NCBI GenBank assembly: GCA_021604545.1
Contig: BQJE01000001.1
Coordinates: forward strand, 355,444 to 419,443
Length of the DNA: 64,000 bases
Reading direction: 5' to 3'
Source of the DNA: Micavibrio sp.
GTDB taxonomy: Bacteria; Pseudomonadota; Alphaproteobacteria; Micavibrionales; Micavibrionaceae
Shown here: piece after piece, positions 25,285-35,602 of the stretch
Position numbering within the stretch: the first letter of the stretch is position 1
How the letters are laid out: every line of letters starts with the position of its first letter
The notes under the pieces: model-generated
The model's database searches: none
Told to the model about the DNA's origin: nothing
Seen by the model: the letters and a program-made list of their open reading frames with translations, nothing else
Position numbers and translations under genes: made by a program

Positions 25285-26123
25285 AAAACCTATACAAAAA
25301 AGCGCAGGAAAGACTGGCTACGGGTGCCATTGACAGCCCGGATCTTGATGCGCGGTTGATCATCAAGGCCGTGCTGAATGTTGCTGATGCTGATTTTATT
25401 ACCTGTTCCGACATCAGTGTTTCCGATCAGGATAACCAAACAATCGAGTTGATGATCGAAAGGCGGCTGGCGGGGGAGCCGGTGTCGCGTATTCTTGGCG
25501 AGCGCGAGTTCTGGGGGTTGTCGTTCAAAATCACGCCTGACGTTCTTGATCCGCGCCCGGATACTGAAACCATCATTGAGGCCGCTCTCAAGCGTTTTGG
25601 TGCCCGCCCACCGCAGAGTATTGTCGATCTCGGTACTGGCTCTGGCTGCATCTTGATTGCTTTGCTGCATGAATGGCCATCGGCGCAAGGGGTAGCGGTT
25701 GATGTCTCGGAAAACGCTCTTTCTGTGGCCAAAGAGAACGCTGAGCGGCATAAAGTGGCCGACAGAATACGCTTTGTCGAGGGTGATTGGGGTCAAGATA
25801 TTAATGAATCATTCGATTTGATTGTCTCGAATCCGCCCTATATTCCGCAAGCGATCATTCCGAATCTGGCACCGGAAGTCCAGAATCATGATCCGATTCT
25901 GGCATTGCAGGGGGGCGAAGATGGATTGCAAGCGTATAGAGCTATTTTTTCTCAGCTAAAACCGCTCATGAATGAGGATGCGGTGGCGTTATTCGAGATC
26001 GGTTATGACCAGCAAAATGATGTGGTGCGACTCGCGGAAGAATCGCGATTTTCTATCGAGGGTATATATGCCGATTTGGCAGGGAATCAGCGGGTTGTAG
26101 AAATATCTAGTGGGGATAACTGA
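25281..26123 (+). CDS. prmC: Release-factor glutamine N5-methyltransferase
   Basis: Methylates the glutamine of the GGQ motif in RF1 and RF2. The SAM motif [15 protein letters not shown] and the catalytic NPPY (in [11 protein letters not shown]) are present, after the N-terminal helical factor-binding domain with [15 protein letters not shown]. The start is a TTG overlapping the prfA stop (TTGA) with GGAG a few bases upstream, which implies coupled, modest translation. The length is 280. Confidence 0.95.
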   Translation: MKNLYKKAQERLATGAIDSPDLDARLIIKAVLNVADADFITCSDISVSDQDNQTIELMIERRLAGEPVSRILGEREFWGLSFKITPDVLDPRPDTETIIEAALKRFGARPPQSIVDLGTGSGCILIALLHEWPSAQGVAVDVSENALSVAKENAERHKVADRIRFVEGDWGQDINESFDLIVSNPPYIPQAIIPNLAPEVQNHDPILALQGGEDGLQAYRAIFSQLKPLMNEDAVALFEIGYDQQNDVVRLAEESRFSIEGIYADLAGNQRVVEISSGDN

Positions 26124-26335
26124 GAAAATATTTCGAAGGGCAGTTGATATAGAATTTGGTCCCGCGGTAGGTTGTTCTTGTTCAACGCAGCCAAACGCAA
26201 CATGCGGTTTGAGACTGGGATGAAAAACCCAACATATTGTGTCATCACATTACTGGGGCTGGCCACGAGTCTCCAAATGATGTATGGTGTACGTGTGTTG
26301 ATTTTTAGGAATATAGAGATAAAACAGGATTTTTG

Positions 26336-26794
26336 ATGAGACACGCAACAACAGGTAGACGCCCGCGCAACAATAGCAACAGGGGCAATGGCGGTGGCGG
26401 CGGTCGTAGAAGCAACCAACCCCGGATGAAGGTTTATGATAGCAATGGCCCGGATGTACGTATTCGTGGCACAGCGCATCAAGTCTGCGAGAAATACCAG
26501 ATTTTGGCTAAAGATGCAGCCTCCAGCGGCAATGTCGTGCTGGAAGAGAGTTATCTTCAACATGCTGAGCATTATCAGCGGGTCATCAATGAATTCGCCG
26601 CTGAGCAAGGGGCGCAAGCGCCGAGAGATAATGCGCAGCGTGAAGGTGGTAACAATCGAGATGCCCAGGCGGATCGAGCGGCAAGCCAGAAAGACGATTT
26701 AGCTTTGCCTACCAGCATCTTGGGCGAATCTTCTAAAGCGAAAGATGAGACACGTACACCTGCCGCCAAAAAGGCCGCAGAGGCGGTGGATTAG
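26336..26794 (+). CDS. DUF4167 domain protein
   Basis: A 152-residue protein. After a basic Arg/Asn/Gly-rich start that looks RNA- or DNA-binding, the DUF4167 core runs KVYDSNGPDVRIRGTAHQV to EESYLQHAEHYQRV. The C-terminal part is low-complexity and charged. The family is almost confined to alphaproteobacteria and lies between prmC and clpB, as here; its function is unknown. ATG 26336 has AGGAT upstream. The 212 bases before it (26124-26335) hold no gene I can support; they presumably contain its promoter. Confidence 0.85.
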   Translation: MRHATTGRRPRNNSNRGNGGGGGRRSNQPRMKVYDSNGPDVRIRGTAHQVCEKYQILAKDAASSGNVVLEESYLQHAEHYQRVINEFAAEQGAQAPRDNAQREGGNNRDAQADRAASQKDDLALPTSILGESSKAKDETRTPAAKKAAEAVD

Positions 26795-26820
26795 GTTTTA
26801 GCTTTTATAGTCGGAGAACA

Positions 26821-26847
26821 TAAGGCTGATATTTTTCAGCCTTTTTT
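26821..26847 (+). terminator. Rho-independent terminator after DUF4167 gene
   Basis: Stem AAGGCTGA (26822-26829) with TCAGCCTT (from 26836), a six-base loop, and six Ts from 26842. It separates the prfA-prmC-DUF4167 run from clpB, and its T-tract abuts the heat-shock promoter. Confidence 0.9.
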
Positions 26848-26875
26848 CTTGTCAAAAAGCGGCAAAACCCCATAT
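26848..26875 (+). promoter_or_regulatory. RpoH (sigma-32) type heat-shock promoter of clpB
   Basis: CTTGTC (26848-26853), a 14-base spacer, then CCCCATAT (26868-26875). This matches the sigma-32 consensus CTTGAA / CCCCATnT in all key positions of the −10 and four of six of the −35. Transcription would begin near 26882, giving a ~39-base leader to clpB. A TATAAT at 26884-26889 lacks a good −35. Confidence 0.8.
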
Positions 26876-26920
26876 TTATGATGTATAATGAAGAGATACG
26901 CCTCGTATTAAGGATATTTC

Positions 26921-29563
26921 ATGGATTTTGATAAGTTAACAGAGAAATCAAAGGGCTTTTTGCAACAGGCGCAGACTCTGGCGATGCGTTTGAATCATCA
27001 GTCATTAGAGCCTGAGCATCTTCTCAAGGTTATGCTCGAGGATGAGAGCGGTTTGACGGTTAAGCTGGTCCAGGCGGCCGGTGGCGATGTGGCGCGCCTT
27101 AAGGGTGATATTGAGACATCAATTGCCAAATTCCCGTCTGTCGAAGGGCCGGGGGCGGGTCAACTTCGTCTTTCAGGTGACATCGCAAAGATTATTGATA
27201 ACGCATTGAGTTTGGCTGAAAAATCTGGTGACAAGTTTGTGACCGGGGAGCGGATTCTACAGGCGATGATTATGGCGAAGAAGGCTGATATTTCCGGCAC
27301 GCTTGAGGACGCCAAAGTCAGTGATAAAGAGCTCAATCAGGCTATCAATGATGTGCGCAAGGGCCGCACTGCCGATAGTGCTACATCCGAAGATCAGTTC
27401 GATGCGCTGAACAAATATGCACATGATTTAACGGCGGCCGCGCGTGAAGGGAAATTAGATCCTGTGATCGGTCGTGATGAAGAAATTCGCCGCGCCGTGC
27501 AGGTTCTTTCACGTCGCACTAAGAACAACCCGGTGCTGATCGGTGAACCGGGCGTTGGCAAGACTGCCATTATCGAAGGATTGGCGTTGCGGATCGTCAA
27601 TGGCGATGTGCCTGAAAGTTTGAAAGATAAACGATTAATGTCGCTCGATCTTGGTGCGTTGCTGGCCGGGGCGAAGTTCCGTGGTGAATTTGAAGAACGT
27701 TTGAAGGCTGTGCTCGATGAAGTGAAAACTGCCGCCGGTGAAATTGTTTTGTTTTTAGATGAGCTTCATACATTGGTTGGTGCCGGTAAGGCCGAAGGTT
27801 CTATGGATGCCGGGAATATGCTGAAACCTGCGCTGGCAAGGGGCGAGCTGCGTATGGTCGGGGCAACGACGCTCGATGAATACCGCAAGCATATTGAGAA
27901 AGATGCGGCGTTGGCGCGGCGTTTTCAGCCGGTCTTTGTGGCGGAGCCGAGCGTTGAGGATACGATTTCGATCCTGCGCGGGCTCAAGGAAAAATATGAA
28001 TTGCATCACGGTGTGCGTATTACCGACACGGCAATTGTTTCGGCAGCAACGTTGTCCAACCGTTATATCACCGATCGGTTTTTACCGGACAAGGCGATTG
28101 ATTTAATGGATGAGGCATCTTCAAGGCTCAGGATGCAGGTTGATTCCAAGCCGGAAGAAATTGACGAACTGGATCGCCGTATTATTCAGTTAAAGATTGA
28201 ACGTGAAGCACTGAAGAAAGAATCGGACAAGGCATCCAAAGAGCGTCTAAAAAAACTTGAGGAAGAATTAAGCGAGCTCGAATCAAAATCTGCAGATTTG
28301 ACGGCGCAATGGAGGGCTGAAAAGGAAAAGCTGAATAAGGGCCAGAAAAACACTGAAGAGCTGGATAAGGCCCGGGTTGAGCTGGAGCAAGCGGAACGCG
28401 AGGGTAACTGGGCGCGGGCGAGTGAGTTGAAATATGGTGCGATCCCTGAGTTGGAGCAAAAACTTGGTGATGCGGCGGATCACACCACGGAAGAAGGCAG
28501 TAGCGATTCCAGTTTGATCAATGAAGAGGTTACAGAAGACGACATCGCGGGGATCGTTAGTAAGTGGACCGGTATTCCGGTTGATAAAATGCTCGAAGGC
28601 GAGCGCGAAAAACTTCTGCAGATGGAAGGTAAAATTTCACAGCGTGTTGTTGGTCAGGATGAAGCGGTAAAATCTGTTGCTGATGCTATTCGCCGTTCGC
28701 GTGCCGGGCTGCAGGATTCACGCAGGCCAATTGGATCGTTTTTATTTTTAGGCCCGACAGGTGTTGGTAAAACTGAGCTGACTAAAGCTCTGGCCGAGTT
28801 TATGTTTGATGATGACTCTGCCATGGTGCGCATGGATATGTCCGAATACATGGAAAAACACGCTGTTGCCCGCATGATAGGCGCGCCGCCGGGCTATGTC
28901 GGTTATGAAGAGGGCGGGGCGTTAACCGAGGCTGTGCGCCGCCGTCCGTATCAGGTGGTGCTGTTTGACGAGATTGAAAAGGCTCACCCGGATGTGTTTA
29001 ATGTGTTGCTGCAGGTTCTTGATGACGGACGCTTGACGGACGGGCAGGGGCGCACGGTTGATTTTTCCAACACGGTGTTGATCATGACATCGAATTTAGG
29101 CGCCGAGCATCTGGTGAACCAAAAAGATGGGGCCGATGTTGAGGAGGTGCGTGAGGATGTTATGAATGCCGTGCGCGCGGCGTTCCGTCCAGAATTTTTA
29201 AATCGTCTTGATGATATTTTGTTGTTCCGCCGTCTGGATAAAAAACAAATGGCAGGGATTGTTGATATTCAACTTGGTTACTTGCATGATCTGCTGGCGG
29301 ATCGCCATATTCATCTCAAGCTTGATGATAAGGCCAGAACCTGGCTGGTTGAGCAGGGCTATGATCCGGCCTATGGCGCAAGGCCGTTAAAGCGGGTTAT
29401 ACAGACGCATCTTCAGAATAAACTGGCTGAAATGATCCTACAGGGGGATATTTCTGATGGTTCTAGCGTCAATGTCTCGGTCAAGGATAGCGCACTGGAC
29501 TTTAAAATCGTTAAGGAAGCGGGCAATGATGATAAGAAGAAGTCGAGTAAATCTGTGGCTTAG
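26921..29563 (+). CDS. clpB: ClpB disaggregase
   Basis: Hexameric AAA+ chaperone that extracts polypeptides from aggregates together with DnaK. It has the N-terminal Clp-N repeats (residues 1-145), NBD1 with Walker A GEPGVGKT (208-215) and Walker B VLFLDELH (276-283), the long coiled-coil M-domain (~400-530), NBD2 with GPTGVGKT (611-618), and a C-terminal D2-small domain; no ClpP-binding IGF loop is evident. At 880 residues it is close to other ClpBs, with ~20 extra charged C-terminal residues. Heat-shock control is supported by the RpoH-type promoter upstream. Confidence 0.98.
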   Translation: MDFDKLTEKSKGFLQQAQTLAMRLNHQSLEPEHLLKVMLEDESGLTVKLVQAAGGDVARLKGDIETSIAKFPSVEGPGAGQLRLSGDIAKIIDNALSLAEKSGDKFVTGERILQAMIMAKKADISGTLEDAKVSDKELNQAINDVRKGRTADSATSEDQFDALNKYAHDLTAAAREGKLDPVIGRDEEIRRAVQVLSRRTKNNPVLIGEPGVGKTAIIEGLALRIVNGDVPESLKDKRLMSLDLGALLAGAKFRGEFEERLKAVLDEVKTAAGEIVLFLDELHTLVGAGKAEGSMDAGNMLKPALARGELRMVGATTLDEYRKHIEKDAALARRFQPVFVAEPSVEDTISILRGLKEKYELHHGVRITDTAIVSAATLSNRYITDRFLPDKAIDLMDEASSRLRMQVDSKPEEIDELDRRIIQLKIEREALKKESDKASKERLKKLEEELSELESKSADLTAQWRAEKEKLNKGQKNTEELDKARVELEQAEREGNWARASELKYGAIPELEQKLGDAADHTTEEGSSDSSLINEEVTEDDIAGIVSKWTGIPVDKMLEGEREKLLQMEGKISQRVVGQDEAVKSVADAIRRSRAGLQDSRRPIGSFLFLGPTGVGKTELTKALAEFMFDDDSAMVRMDMSEYMEKHAVARMIGAPPGYVGYEEGGALTEAVRRRPYQVVLFDEIEKAHPDVFNVLLQVLDDGRLTDGQGRTVDFSNTVLIMTSNLGAEHLVNQKDGADVEEVREDVMNAVRAAFRPEFLNRLDDILLFRRLDKKQMAGIVDIQLGYLHDLLADRHIHLKLDDKARTWLVEQGYDPAYGARPLKRVIQTHLQNKLAEMILQGDISDGSSVNVSVKDSALDFKIVKEAGNDDKKKSSKSVA

Positions 29564-29654
29564 TGGTTAAAACCCCTATACATATTGCTTCAGCCCTCAT
29601 TTTCCGGTAAATTTATAGAACGTATACGTCTTTCCTCTCAAAGGCTCCTGCTCC

Positions 29655-30353
29655 ATGCCTTCTATCCGTTTATCATTTTTATTACTGGCTCTGGTTTTGT
29701 CGTCTTGTGCCTACGTGGTTGAAAAAACATTTCAGGATGTCACGATTCTGACGCCGGGAGCACATGGCGCCTTATGCCTGGTTGATGTTGAAGGGTTGAA
29801 ATATGAATTCCGCCCACCGGAAACGATTCCCGTAACCAAATCAAAAGAAGATATGATTGTGGATTGCAGGGCGCCGGGCAATCGCCGCAAGGTCGTGACT
29901 ATAGAATCTGATATTTCAACATTGTCCATTATTGGCGCCCCCGGAGCGCCGTGGGATTATGCTTCCGGGGCGATGTTTAAATATCCAGAAACCATAGAAG
30001 TGGATTTTAGAAATATTCCTGCCACTGCGATGCCGTTGCCGGCGCAAAATAATCCAGATATTAAACAGCCAGAAGAATATTATCTGGAAGAGTTCAGGCC
30101 CGGTCAGCCCGTTATGAATTCAGACCGTCATGTGCCGGCCGTTCAGCTTCACCGCAGGATGGAGGCGGAAGAAGACGTTTACTATCCCCCTTATGGCAGG
30201 GAGTCTGACTCAGGTGAAAAACCTCAGGGTAAGGGCGATTTAATGAAAGTGATAGGCGATCTGGAAGGGAAGTCTGATCCAGCCACTGCAGCGCCAGCCA
30301 CACCATCTGGGGGTGATGCGTATGGCCCCAGCCAGAATTACCCGGTAGAATAA
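29655..30353 (+). CDS. Lipoprotein of unknown function
   Basis: A 232-residue precursor with signal peptide MPSIRLSFLLLALVLSS and a lipobox LSSC (Cys18). An Ile/Val-rich globular segment to about residue 115 (DVTILTPGAHGALCLVDVEG; MIVDCRAPGNRRKV) carries two cysteines; a Pro/Glu/Gly-rich tail follows. The front part recalls small lipoproteins with a PEGA-like or glycine-zipper context, but I cannot name a family. Its stop codon directly abuts that of the convergent NlpC/P60 gene. Confidence 0.75.
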   Translation: MPSIRLSFLLLALVLSSCAYVVEKTFQDVTILTPGAHGALCLVDVEGLKYEFRPPETIPVTKSKEDMIVDCRAPGNRRKVVTIESDISTLSIIGAPGAPWDYASGAMFKYPETIEVDFRNIPATAMPLPAQNNPDIKQPEEYYLEEFRPGQPVMNSDRHVPAVQLHRRMEAEEDVYYPPYGRESDSGEKPQGKGDLMKVIGDLEGKSDPATAAPATPSGGDAYGPSQNYPVE

Positions 30354-31112
30354 TCAGGCTATACGCCGGATACGGGTAATACCTTTATAAATGTTTTCTA
30401 GATCGTCTAGTGCTTCAATTCGTACATCCATAGTTCGTGATGTTGCGTTTAAAATATTTTCGTCATCGACCATGATGCCGACATGGCCTTTGAAGAAAAC
30501 AAGGTCGCCACGCCGCAAACCATTTTTTTCTATTGTTATACCGAGGTTTATTTGTTGGTCGCTATCGCGGGGACAGGAGATGCCGGAGCGGAGCAGGGCG
30601 ATCTGTGCTAGCGCGGAGCAATCCAGACCTTGCGCACTGCGGCCACCATACAGATACGGACAGCCCAGAAAAGAAAGCGCAGTTTCAACAAAATCTTTGT
30701 CAGGCGTAAGAGCGCTGAGTGGTTTTATGTGGTCTTCGCTTGCCCAGCCGTAACCGGGAACCGACACAAATCCATCCTGTTTTTTTTGATCATCGGCAGA
30801 CAGGCGTGACATCAGGCCAAGATTTATAACGGGCCGGGTTTTAAAGCTGGCCTCCGGGTATATATGGGTCCAACGTTGATTAATGAAATGTGTGGCCGGT
30901 TTTTTTGCTGGCGCAAGATGTGCAGTACGCACATGACCTTTGTACCCATCAATAATGGATGTGCCGTGGACCCATTCACCGGATTCACTTTCAGCTTCAA
31001 AAGTTTCACCGAACAAGAGTTGGGAATCACGGTTGCCGATTATGGAGCTGTTGTCAGGGTTGTTAACAAGGGCAGTGAGTGATGTCGTAATTGTATGGAT
31101 TTTACCGCCCAT
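30354..31112 (-). CDS. NlpC/P60 peptidase with SH3-like N-terminal domains
   Basis: A 252-residue cysteine peptidase expected to cleave peptidoglycan peptides (D-gamma-Glu-mDAP or related bonds). Residues ~1-130 are two SH3b-like domains (LLFGETFEAESESGEWVHG; IDGYKGHVRTAHL), and the NlpC/P60 domain has catalytic Cys165 (QGLDCSALAQ), His210 (KGHVGIMVD) and Asn222 as the third polar residue. There is no signal peptide, so it acts in the cytosol, perhaps in muropeptide recycling, or is exported otherwise. ATG 31112 has GGAG eight bases upstream and overlaps the end of the aminopeptidase gene by 11 bases. Confidence 0.88.
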   Translation of the reverse strand: MGGKIHTITTSLTALVNNPDNSSIIGNRDSQLLFGETFEAESESGEWVHGTSIIDGYKGHVRTAHLAPAKKPATHFINQRWTHIYPEASFKTRPVINLGLMSRLSADDQKKQDGFVSVPGYGWASEDHIKPLSALTPDKDFVETALSFLGCPYLYGGRSAQGLDCSALAQIALLRSGISCPRDSDQQINLGITIEKNGLRRGDLVFFKGHVGIMVDDENILNATSRTMDVRIEALDDLENIYKGITRIRRIA

Positions 31113-32526
31113 ATCGTTTCTCCAGCAATGCAAAGACTGCGCGCATGCCAGTGTCACAGCCGCCTTTGGGTCGTCCAGGCCTGCCAGAGCTTTCCCAGGC
31201 AAACACGTCCATGTGCATCCAATTTGGCTTGCCGACAAGAAAACTTTCAAGGAATAGTGCGCTATAAATTAGATCGCCTGGAATGCCGGCGCTGTTGTGA
31301 AGGTCAGCAATCGCACTTTCATTGTGCCGACGATAAGGCTGCCATAGGGGCATCTCCCAAAGTGGGTCTTCGCTCTTCATGGAAATATCCTGCAATGCTT
31401 TGCCCAGTTTTTCGTTGTTGGAAAAGAAGGCTGGAATGTCCTGGCCCAGTGCCGCGCGCGCCGAGCCCGTCAGTGTGCAAAAATCAATAATGAGGTCAGG
31501 CTTTTCTTCGCTTGCCAGCGTTAGTGCATCGGTGAGGATCAAGCGTCCTTCGGCATCGGTGTTAGTGTTCTCGATTGTAAGCCCTTTGCGGCTAGTGAAG
31601 ATGTCACCGGGGCGGAAGGCCTTGCCCGATACAGAATTTTCGACAGCCGGGATTAAAACGCGTAGGCGTACAGGCAGGTTCAGCCCCATTACCAGCTTGG
31701 CGACACCCAGAGCGTGCGCCGCCCCGCCCATATCCTTTTTCATTAGGCGCATATATGCAGATGGCTTTAAATCCAGACCGCCAGTATCGAAACAAACGCC
31801 TTTGCCAATGATTGTAAGTTTTGGATCTTTGGCTTTGCCCCATTTGATATCAATAAGGCGTGGACGGCGGGGGCTGGAATCACCCACGGCAAACACCATT
31901 GGAAACCCTGTTTCAAGTTCCTTGCCTTTGACGACTTTGATCGTCGCCTTGTGTGTCGTTGCCAGTTTGCGTGCGGCCTTTTCCAGCTCCTCCGGCCCCA
32001 TGTCATTGGCCGGTGTGTTGATCAGGCTACGGAGCATGCACACGCTCTGGATATAAGCATTGGCGCGCTTTTTATCTATGCCTTTGGCCCAGAGTAGTGC
32101 TGGGTTTTCTTTTTTTGATTTTTTGTATTTGGTGAATTCGTAGCAACCTAGCGCCCAGCCGATATGGGCATTGCCCAGATTGTTTTGAGAAAGTTTTTCA
32201 CTTTGAATTTCAAAGCTGGTGCTTTTCAAAAAGTTACTGCTAAAGAGAGTTGTTATCCTATTAGCAACCTGCGCCATATCATAAAGACGAATTTCTTTAT
32301 CCATTCGGATTGTAATGTTTTTAATGCTGCCGTTTTTATTTCGTGTAATCAGAAGAATAGATTCTTCTTTATCAAAACCGTTTTCTGCGGCGCCCTTTCT
32401 TACGCTGGTGTCTTGCTTTTTAAGCCAGGCACTAAGTTTTTCATTTCTAATGATATGTAGCTTTATGTGCGTTTTACGCTTTTGGGTCAGAAAGCATTTG
32501 GGAGTGTCAAATATCGGATCAGCCAT
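31102..32526 (-). CDS. Leucyl aminopeptidase (M17 family)
   Basis: Two-metal cytosolic aminopeptidase. By alignment with PepA the metal and catalytic residues are Lys242, Asp247, Lys254, Asp265, Asp324, Glu326 and Arg328 (in GKGVCFDTGG, KKD and NTDAEGR), all conserved. The KGVCFDTGGLDLK form of the motif is that of an alphaproteobacterial M17 subgroup. At 474 residues the N-terminal domain is present but poorly conserved. It is cotranscribed with the NlpC/P60 gene, a pairing known in alphaproteobacteria and consistent with stepwise degradation of cell-wall peptides. Confidence 0.93.
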   Translation of the reverse strand: MADPIFDTPKCFLTQKRKTHIKLHIIRNEKLSAWLKKQDTSVRKGAAENGFDKEESILLITRNKNGSIKNITIRMDKEIRLYDMAQVANRITTLFSSNFLKSTSFEIQSEKLSQNNLGNAHIGWALGCYEFTKYKKSKKENPALLWAKGIDKKRANAYIQSVCMLRSLINTPANDMGPEELEKAARKLATTHKATIKVVKGKELETGFPMVFAVGDSSPRRPRLIDIKWGKAKDPKLTIIGKGVCFDTGGLDLKPSAYMRLMKKDMGGAAHALGVAKLVMGLNLPVRLRVLIPAVENSVSGKAFRPGDIFTSRKGLTIENTNTDAEGRLILTDALTLASEEKPDLIIDFCTLTGSARAALGQDIPAFFSNNEKLGKALQDISMKSEDPLWEMPLWQPYRRHNESAIADLHNSAGIPGDLIYSALFLESFLVGKPNWMHMDVFAWESSGRPGRPKGGCDTGMRAVFALLEKRYGR

Positions 32527-32556
32527 GGTTATATTCTACAATCTATAAGAGAAAAA

Positions 32557-32649
32557 TGGCGGAGACTGAGGGATTCGAACCCTCGATAGAGCTATAAACC
32601 CTATACACCCTTAGCAGGGGCGCGCCTTCAGCCACTCGGCCAAGTCTCC
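32557..32649 (-). tRNA. tRNA-Ser (anticodon GCT)
   Basis: Read on the minus strand, the acceptor arms GGAGACT and AGTCTCC pair perfectly, with discriminator G and a genome-encoded CCA. The anticodon loop is CTGCTAA with a 5-bp stem; the anticodon GCT (genomic 32613-32615) reads AGC/AGU. The long variable arm (TATAGGGTTTATAGCTCTA region) identifies a class II serine tRNA, and GAGGGTTCGAATCCCTC is the T arm. Confidence 0.97.
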
Positions 32650-32709
32650 GTTCCAGTATCAGTTAGCAGTTGTTAGATGTTAGATCAATGCCTTAAGGGC
32701 TATGTTAGG

Positions 32710-33318
32710 TTATTTTATCGTTAAAAAGCGGCTGAGTTCCTCGTGCCACTGTTCGTTTTCTTCCGAACATAGATATTCAGCAACGTGGTGAAGTTGCCAG
32801 CTTTCGCCGCTGCGATAGATATGGGCAAAGACAAAGACATCCTTGTTGTGCCCTTCCTCGTGATTGATGGGTGTTTCCAAAAGAGTGTCATTACTAAAAC
32901 CGTCAGTCAGATGTATTTCCGGATCGGCGACTTCGTAAAAATCATGGCCTGTCTGGATTTTGGCAATGAAGAGAATATGATGGATGTCTGTGGGTAGATC
33001 TTTGAGTTCAACTGAAACTTGTTCGTCATCTCCATCGCCAAAGCCGGCGACATTATCGCCGCTGTGATAAATTTTGCCACTGGCGTCAATATCCTGCGCC
33101 TGGTTGGGGGAAACCACACTGATAAAGGTGTTGTGAGAGTCGTAAACGAAACAGGCGAGATCAAGGTCATGATGGGTTTTCTTGCCGCCCATGGCTTTTT
33201 CGATTTTGTCGCTCAGTTTTGCTTTGCCTGCCGGGTCCCAGCCTAGCCCGGCCATTATACGGTGGCGGGCTTTTTGTGTGACATTGAGGGGGCCGTGGTC
33301 GCCTTTGGGTAAGGTCAT
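32710..33318 (-). CDS. TerD-family stress protein
   Basis: A 202-residue TerD domain: HDLDLACFVYDSHN and GDNVAGFGDGDDEQVSVELKDLP contain the acidic residues that bind calcium, and LFIAKIQTGHDFYEVADPEIHL is the middle sheet. Members occur in tellurite-resistance and general stress clusters, but here no other ter gene is present, so this is a solitary copy with unknown role. It lies 10 bases after gatB and may be transcribed with it. Confidence 0.88.
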   Translation of the reverse strand: MTLPKGDHGPLNVTQKARHRIMAGLGWDPAGKAKLSDKIEKAMGGKKTHHDLDLACFVYDSHNTFISVVSPNQAQDIDASGKIYHSGDNVAGFGDGDDEQVSVELKDLPTDIHHILFIAKIQTGHDFYEVADPEIHLTDGFSNDTLLETPINHEEGHNKDVFVFAHIYRSGESWQLHHVAEYLCSEENEQWHEELSRFLTIK

Positions 33319-33328
33319 AATTGTTTTC

Positions 33329-34780
33329 CTATGAGAGTTTCTTCTTCAAAAGTTCATTCACTGCTGCCGGATTGGCTTTACCCTGCGATTTTTTCATGAC
33401 CTGGCCGACAAAGAAACCGAAGAGTTTATCTTTTCCACCTTTGTAGGCTTCTACATTGTCCGGATTTTCAGAGATGACTTCATCTACAATGGCTTCGATG
33501 GCCCCAGTGTCGGTGACTTGTTTTAGGCCCTTTTCTTCGACGATTGCTGCCGCGTCGTTGCCGGTTTTATACATTTCGGCGAAAACATCCTTGGCAATTT
33601 TTCCTGATATCGTATTGTCGGCGATGAGATCAATCAGTCCGCCGAGTTGTTCGGCTTTGATGGGGCTGTCTGTAATATCCTGCTCATTCTTGTTGAGAAT
33701 ACCGAGCAATTCGTTAATGACCCAGTTGGCGGCGAGTTTAGCGTCACGATCTTTTGCAACCTCTTCAAAGTAATCAGCGCGGGGGCGTTCGGCGATCAAT
33801 ACGCTGGCATCATAGGCAGACAGGCCAAACTCATCGATGAAGCGGTGCTTCTTTTCATCGGGAAGCTCGGGTAGAGTTTTTTTGATGGCATCGATTTGCT
33901 CTTGAGCTAGCTCTAAGGGAAGTAAATCAGGGTCGGGGAAATAACGGTAATCATGTGCTTCTTCTTTTGAGCGCATTGAACGAGTTTCATTTTTATCCGG
34001 GTCCCACAGACGTGTTTCCTGTTTGATCTCGCCGCCGTCTTCGAGGATTTCAATCTGACGGGCGACTTCAAAATCAATGGATTGTTGAACGGCTTTTACG
34101 GAGTTCACATTTTTAATTTCTGCTCTTGTCCCTAGTTCATCCCCCGGCTTACGCACAGAGATATTAACATCGGCGCGCATCGAGCCTTCGTCCATATTGC
34201 CATCACAAGTGCCAAGATAACGCAGGATCATGCGCAGTTTGGAGATATAGGCGGCTGCTTCTTCGGGGCCGCGGATGTCGGGCTCGGATACAATTTCCAT
34301 GAGCGCGCAGCCGGAACGGTTCAAATCGACATAGGATTTGGTCGGATGTTGGTCGTGCAGGGATTTTCCGGCGTCCTGCTCTAGATGCATGCGCGTGATG
34401 CCGATTTCCTTGACGCTACCGTCTTTGAGGTCGATCTCAATTTTACCTTCGCCAACGATGGGCTGGTCGAATTGAGAAATCTGATAGCCCTGCGGCAAGT
34501 CGGGGTAGAAATAATTTTTGCGTGCAAAGACGGAAGTGCGGTTGATTTTTGAGTTGATTCCAAGCCCTGTTTTGATGGCTTGTTCGACGACATATTTATT
34601 CAGTACCGGTAGCATGCCCGGCATCGCAGCATCGACCAGCGATACCTGCGAATTTGGATCAGCGCCGAATTTGGTTGAAGCACCGGAAAACAGCTTGGAC
34701 TCGGCGATCACCTGCGCATGGACCTCCATGCCGATCACCGTTTCCCATTCGCCTGTTTCACCTTTGGTTAGCTGTGCCAT
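33329..34780 (-). CDS. gatB: Aspartyl/glutamyl-tRNA amidotransferase subunit B
   Basis: tRNA-binding and kinase subunit of GatCAB, which converts Glu-tRNA(Gln) and/or Asp-tRNA(Asn) into the amidated forms. [35 protein letters not shown] and [14 protein letters not shown] are diagnostic, and the C-terminal YqeY-like domain is intact. ATG 34780 (MAQLTKGE) is the expected start, with AGGAATGTT upstream; an in-frame start at 34825 would add 15 hydrophobic residues not usual in the family. It is separated from gatA by an unrelated gene. Confidence 0.96.
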   Translation of the reverse strand: MAQLTKGETGEWETVIGMEVHAQVIAESKLFSGASTKFGADPNSQVSLVDAAMPGMLPVLNKYVVEQAIKTGLGINSKINRTSVFARKNYFYPDLPQGYQISQFDQPIVGEGKIEIDLKDGSVKEIGITRMHLEQDAGKSLHDQHPTKSYVDLNRSGCALMEIVSEPDIRGPEEAAAYISKLRMILRYLGTCDGNMDEGSMRADVNISVRKPGDELGTRAEIKNVNSVKAVQQSIDFEVARQIEILEDGGEIKQETRLWDPDKNETRSMRSKEEAHDYRYFPDPDLLPLELAQEQIDAIKKTLPELPDEKKHRFIDEFGLSAYDASVLIAERPRADYFEEVAKDRDAKLAANWVINELLGILNKNEQDITDSPIKAEQLGGLIDLIADNTISGKIAKDVFAEMYKTGNDAAAIVEEKGLKQVTDTGAIEAIVDEVISENPDNVEAYKGGKDKLFGFFVGQVMKKSQGKANPAAVNELLKKKLS

Positions 34781-34854
34781 AACATTCCTGCCCTTAAAGA
34801 AGGCTAAAATAGCGGGGCAGAGCAAGGCTGTCTATAGTTGAATGTCGGCGGGGC

Positions 34855-35574
34855 TTATTTCCAGCCATATTCATGCTTATACAGACACCTGGTTAGGACA
34901 GTTTTGGATTGAGAATTGAAATGAAGATCGTCGAATAAAAGAGCTAGAGGGTCTACGTTTTCGGGGTTCTTCTTTAAAGCCTTCGAAATAACCGCAGGCG
35001 CGTTTTCTGTAGTATAATCAGCCATATTCGTAGCCAAACATTCGCAAACTGCCTGAGATTTTTTTAAATTTTGGCTAACGGCTTTGTCCTCCGTGCAGTT
35101 TTTATAAAGTAGGTCATGGGCTGGAAATTTCATGCAGGGCGCATAAACGCTGACAAGCATGACATTGCGCATTTTCTGCCCTGCCGGTGTATCCTCGAAC
35201 ATGGTTTGAATTTCCTCAACGCTCATTTCATCCGCCATTTTAACGGAGGTGCAAGAGCAGAGCAGTTCCTGTGATTCTGTGCTGAGGGTGGCGTTTTTCT
35301 GCGCTATGCAGTTCTTATAGTAAGTGTTGACCATGTCTTTGCTGACAGCCGTTTGTCCCTGTAGTTGTGATGTGAGTTCACGATCATCAATCACAGGTTT
35401 TTTGTCTGCTACCTGCTCCTGCGGCTTTTGCGGGTTAAGGTCAATAATGGATGGTTTGGGTTTTTTGGAGCCTTTGTGTTGTTTGACAAAGACATCCTGT
35501 GCCAGTGGTTGCACAACAGGGGCGAAGCAAAAAACCAGCAAGGTCGCCATTATAGTTGTCAGTAAAATTCTCAT
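34855..35574 (-). CDS. Exported protein with a duplicated Cys-(x~17)-Cys-x-Cys motif
   Basis: A 239-residue protein with a Sec signal peptide (LLTTIMATLLVFCFAPVVQPLAQ). Two copies of one unit are visible: YYKNCIAQ ... LLCSCTSVKMAD (about 85-118) and LYKNCTED ... AVCECLATNMAD (about 157-189), each ending with C-x-C and a Met-Ala-Asp. The equal number of cysteines suggests paired disulfides in the periplasm. I recognise no named family. It is located between gatA and gatB, where most relatives have no gene. Confidence 0.75.
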   Translation of the reverse strand: MRILLTTIMATLLVFCFAPVVQPLAQDVFVKQHKGSKKPKPSIIDLNPQKPQEQVADKKPVIDDRELTSQLQGQTAVSKDMVNTYYKNCIAQKNATLSTESQELLCSCTSVKMADEMSVEEIQTMFEDTPAGQKMRNVMLVSVYAPCMKFPAHDLLYKNCTEDKAVSQNLKKSQAVCECLATNMADYTTENAPAVISKALKKNPENVDPLALLFDDLHFNSQSKTVLTRCLYKHEYGWK

Positions 35575-35602
35575 AGATATAAGTATAACAGGTTGTAAAT
35601 GT

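Noticed and set aside
32710-33318. TerD as part of a tellurite or phage-resistance island
   Set aside because: No other ter genes or accessory genes are nearby; it sits among housekeeping genes.
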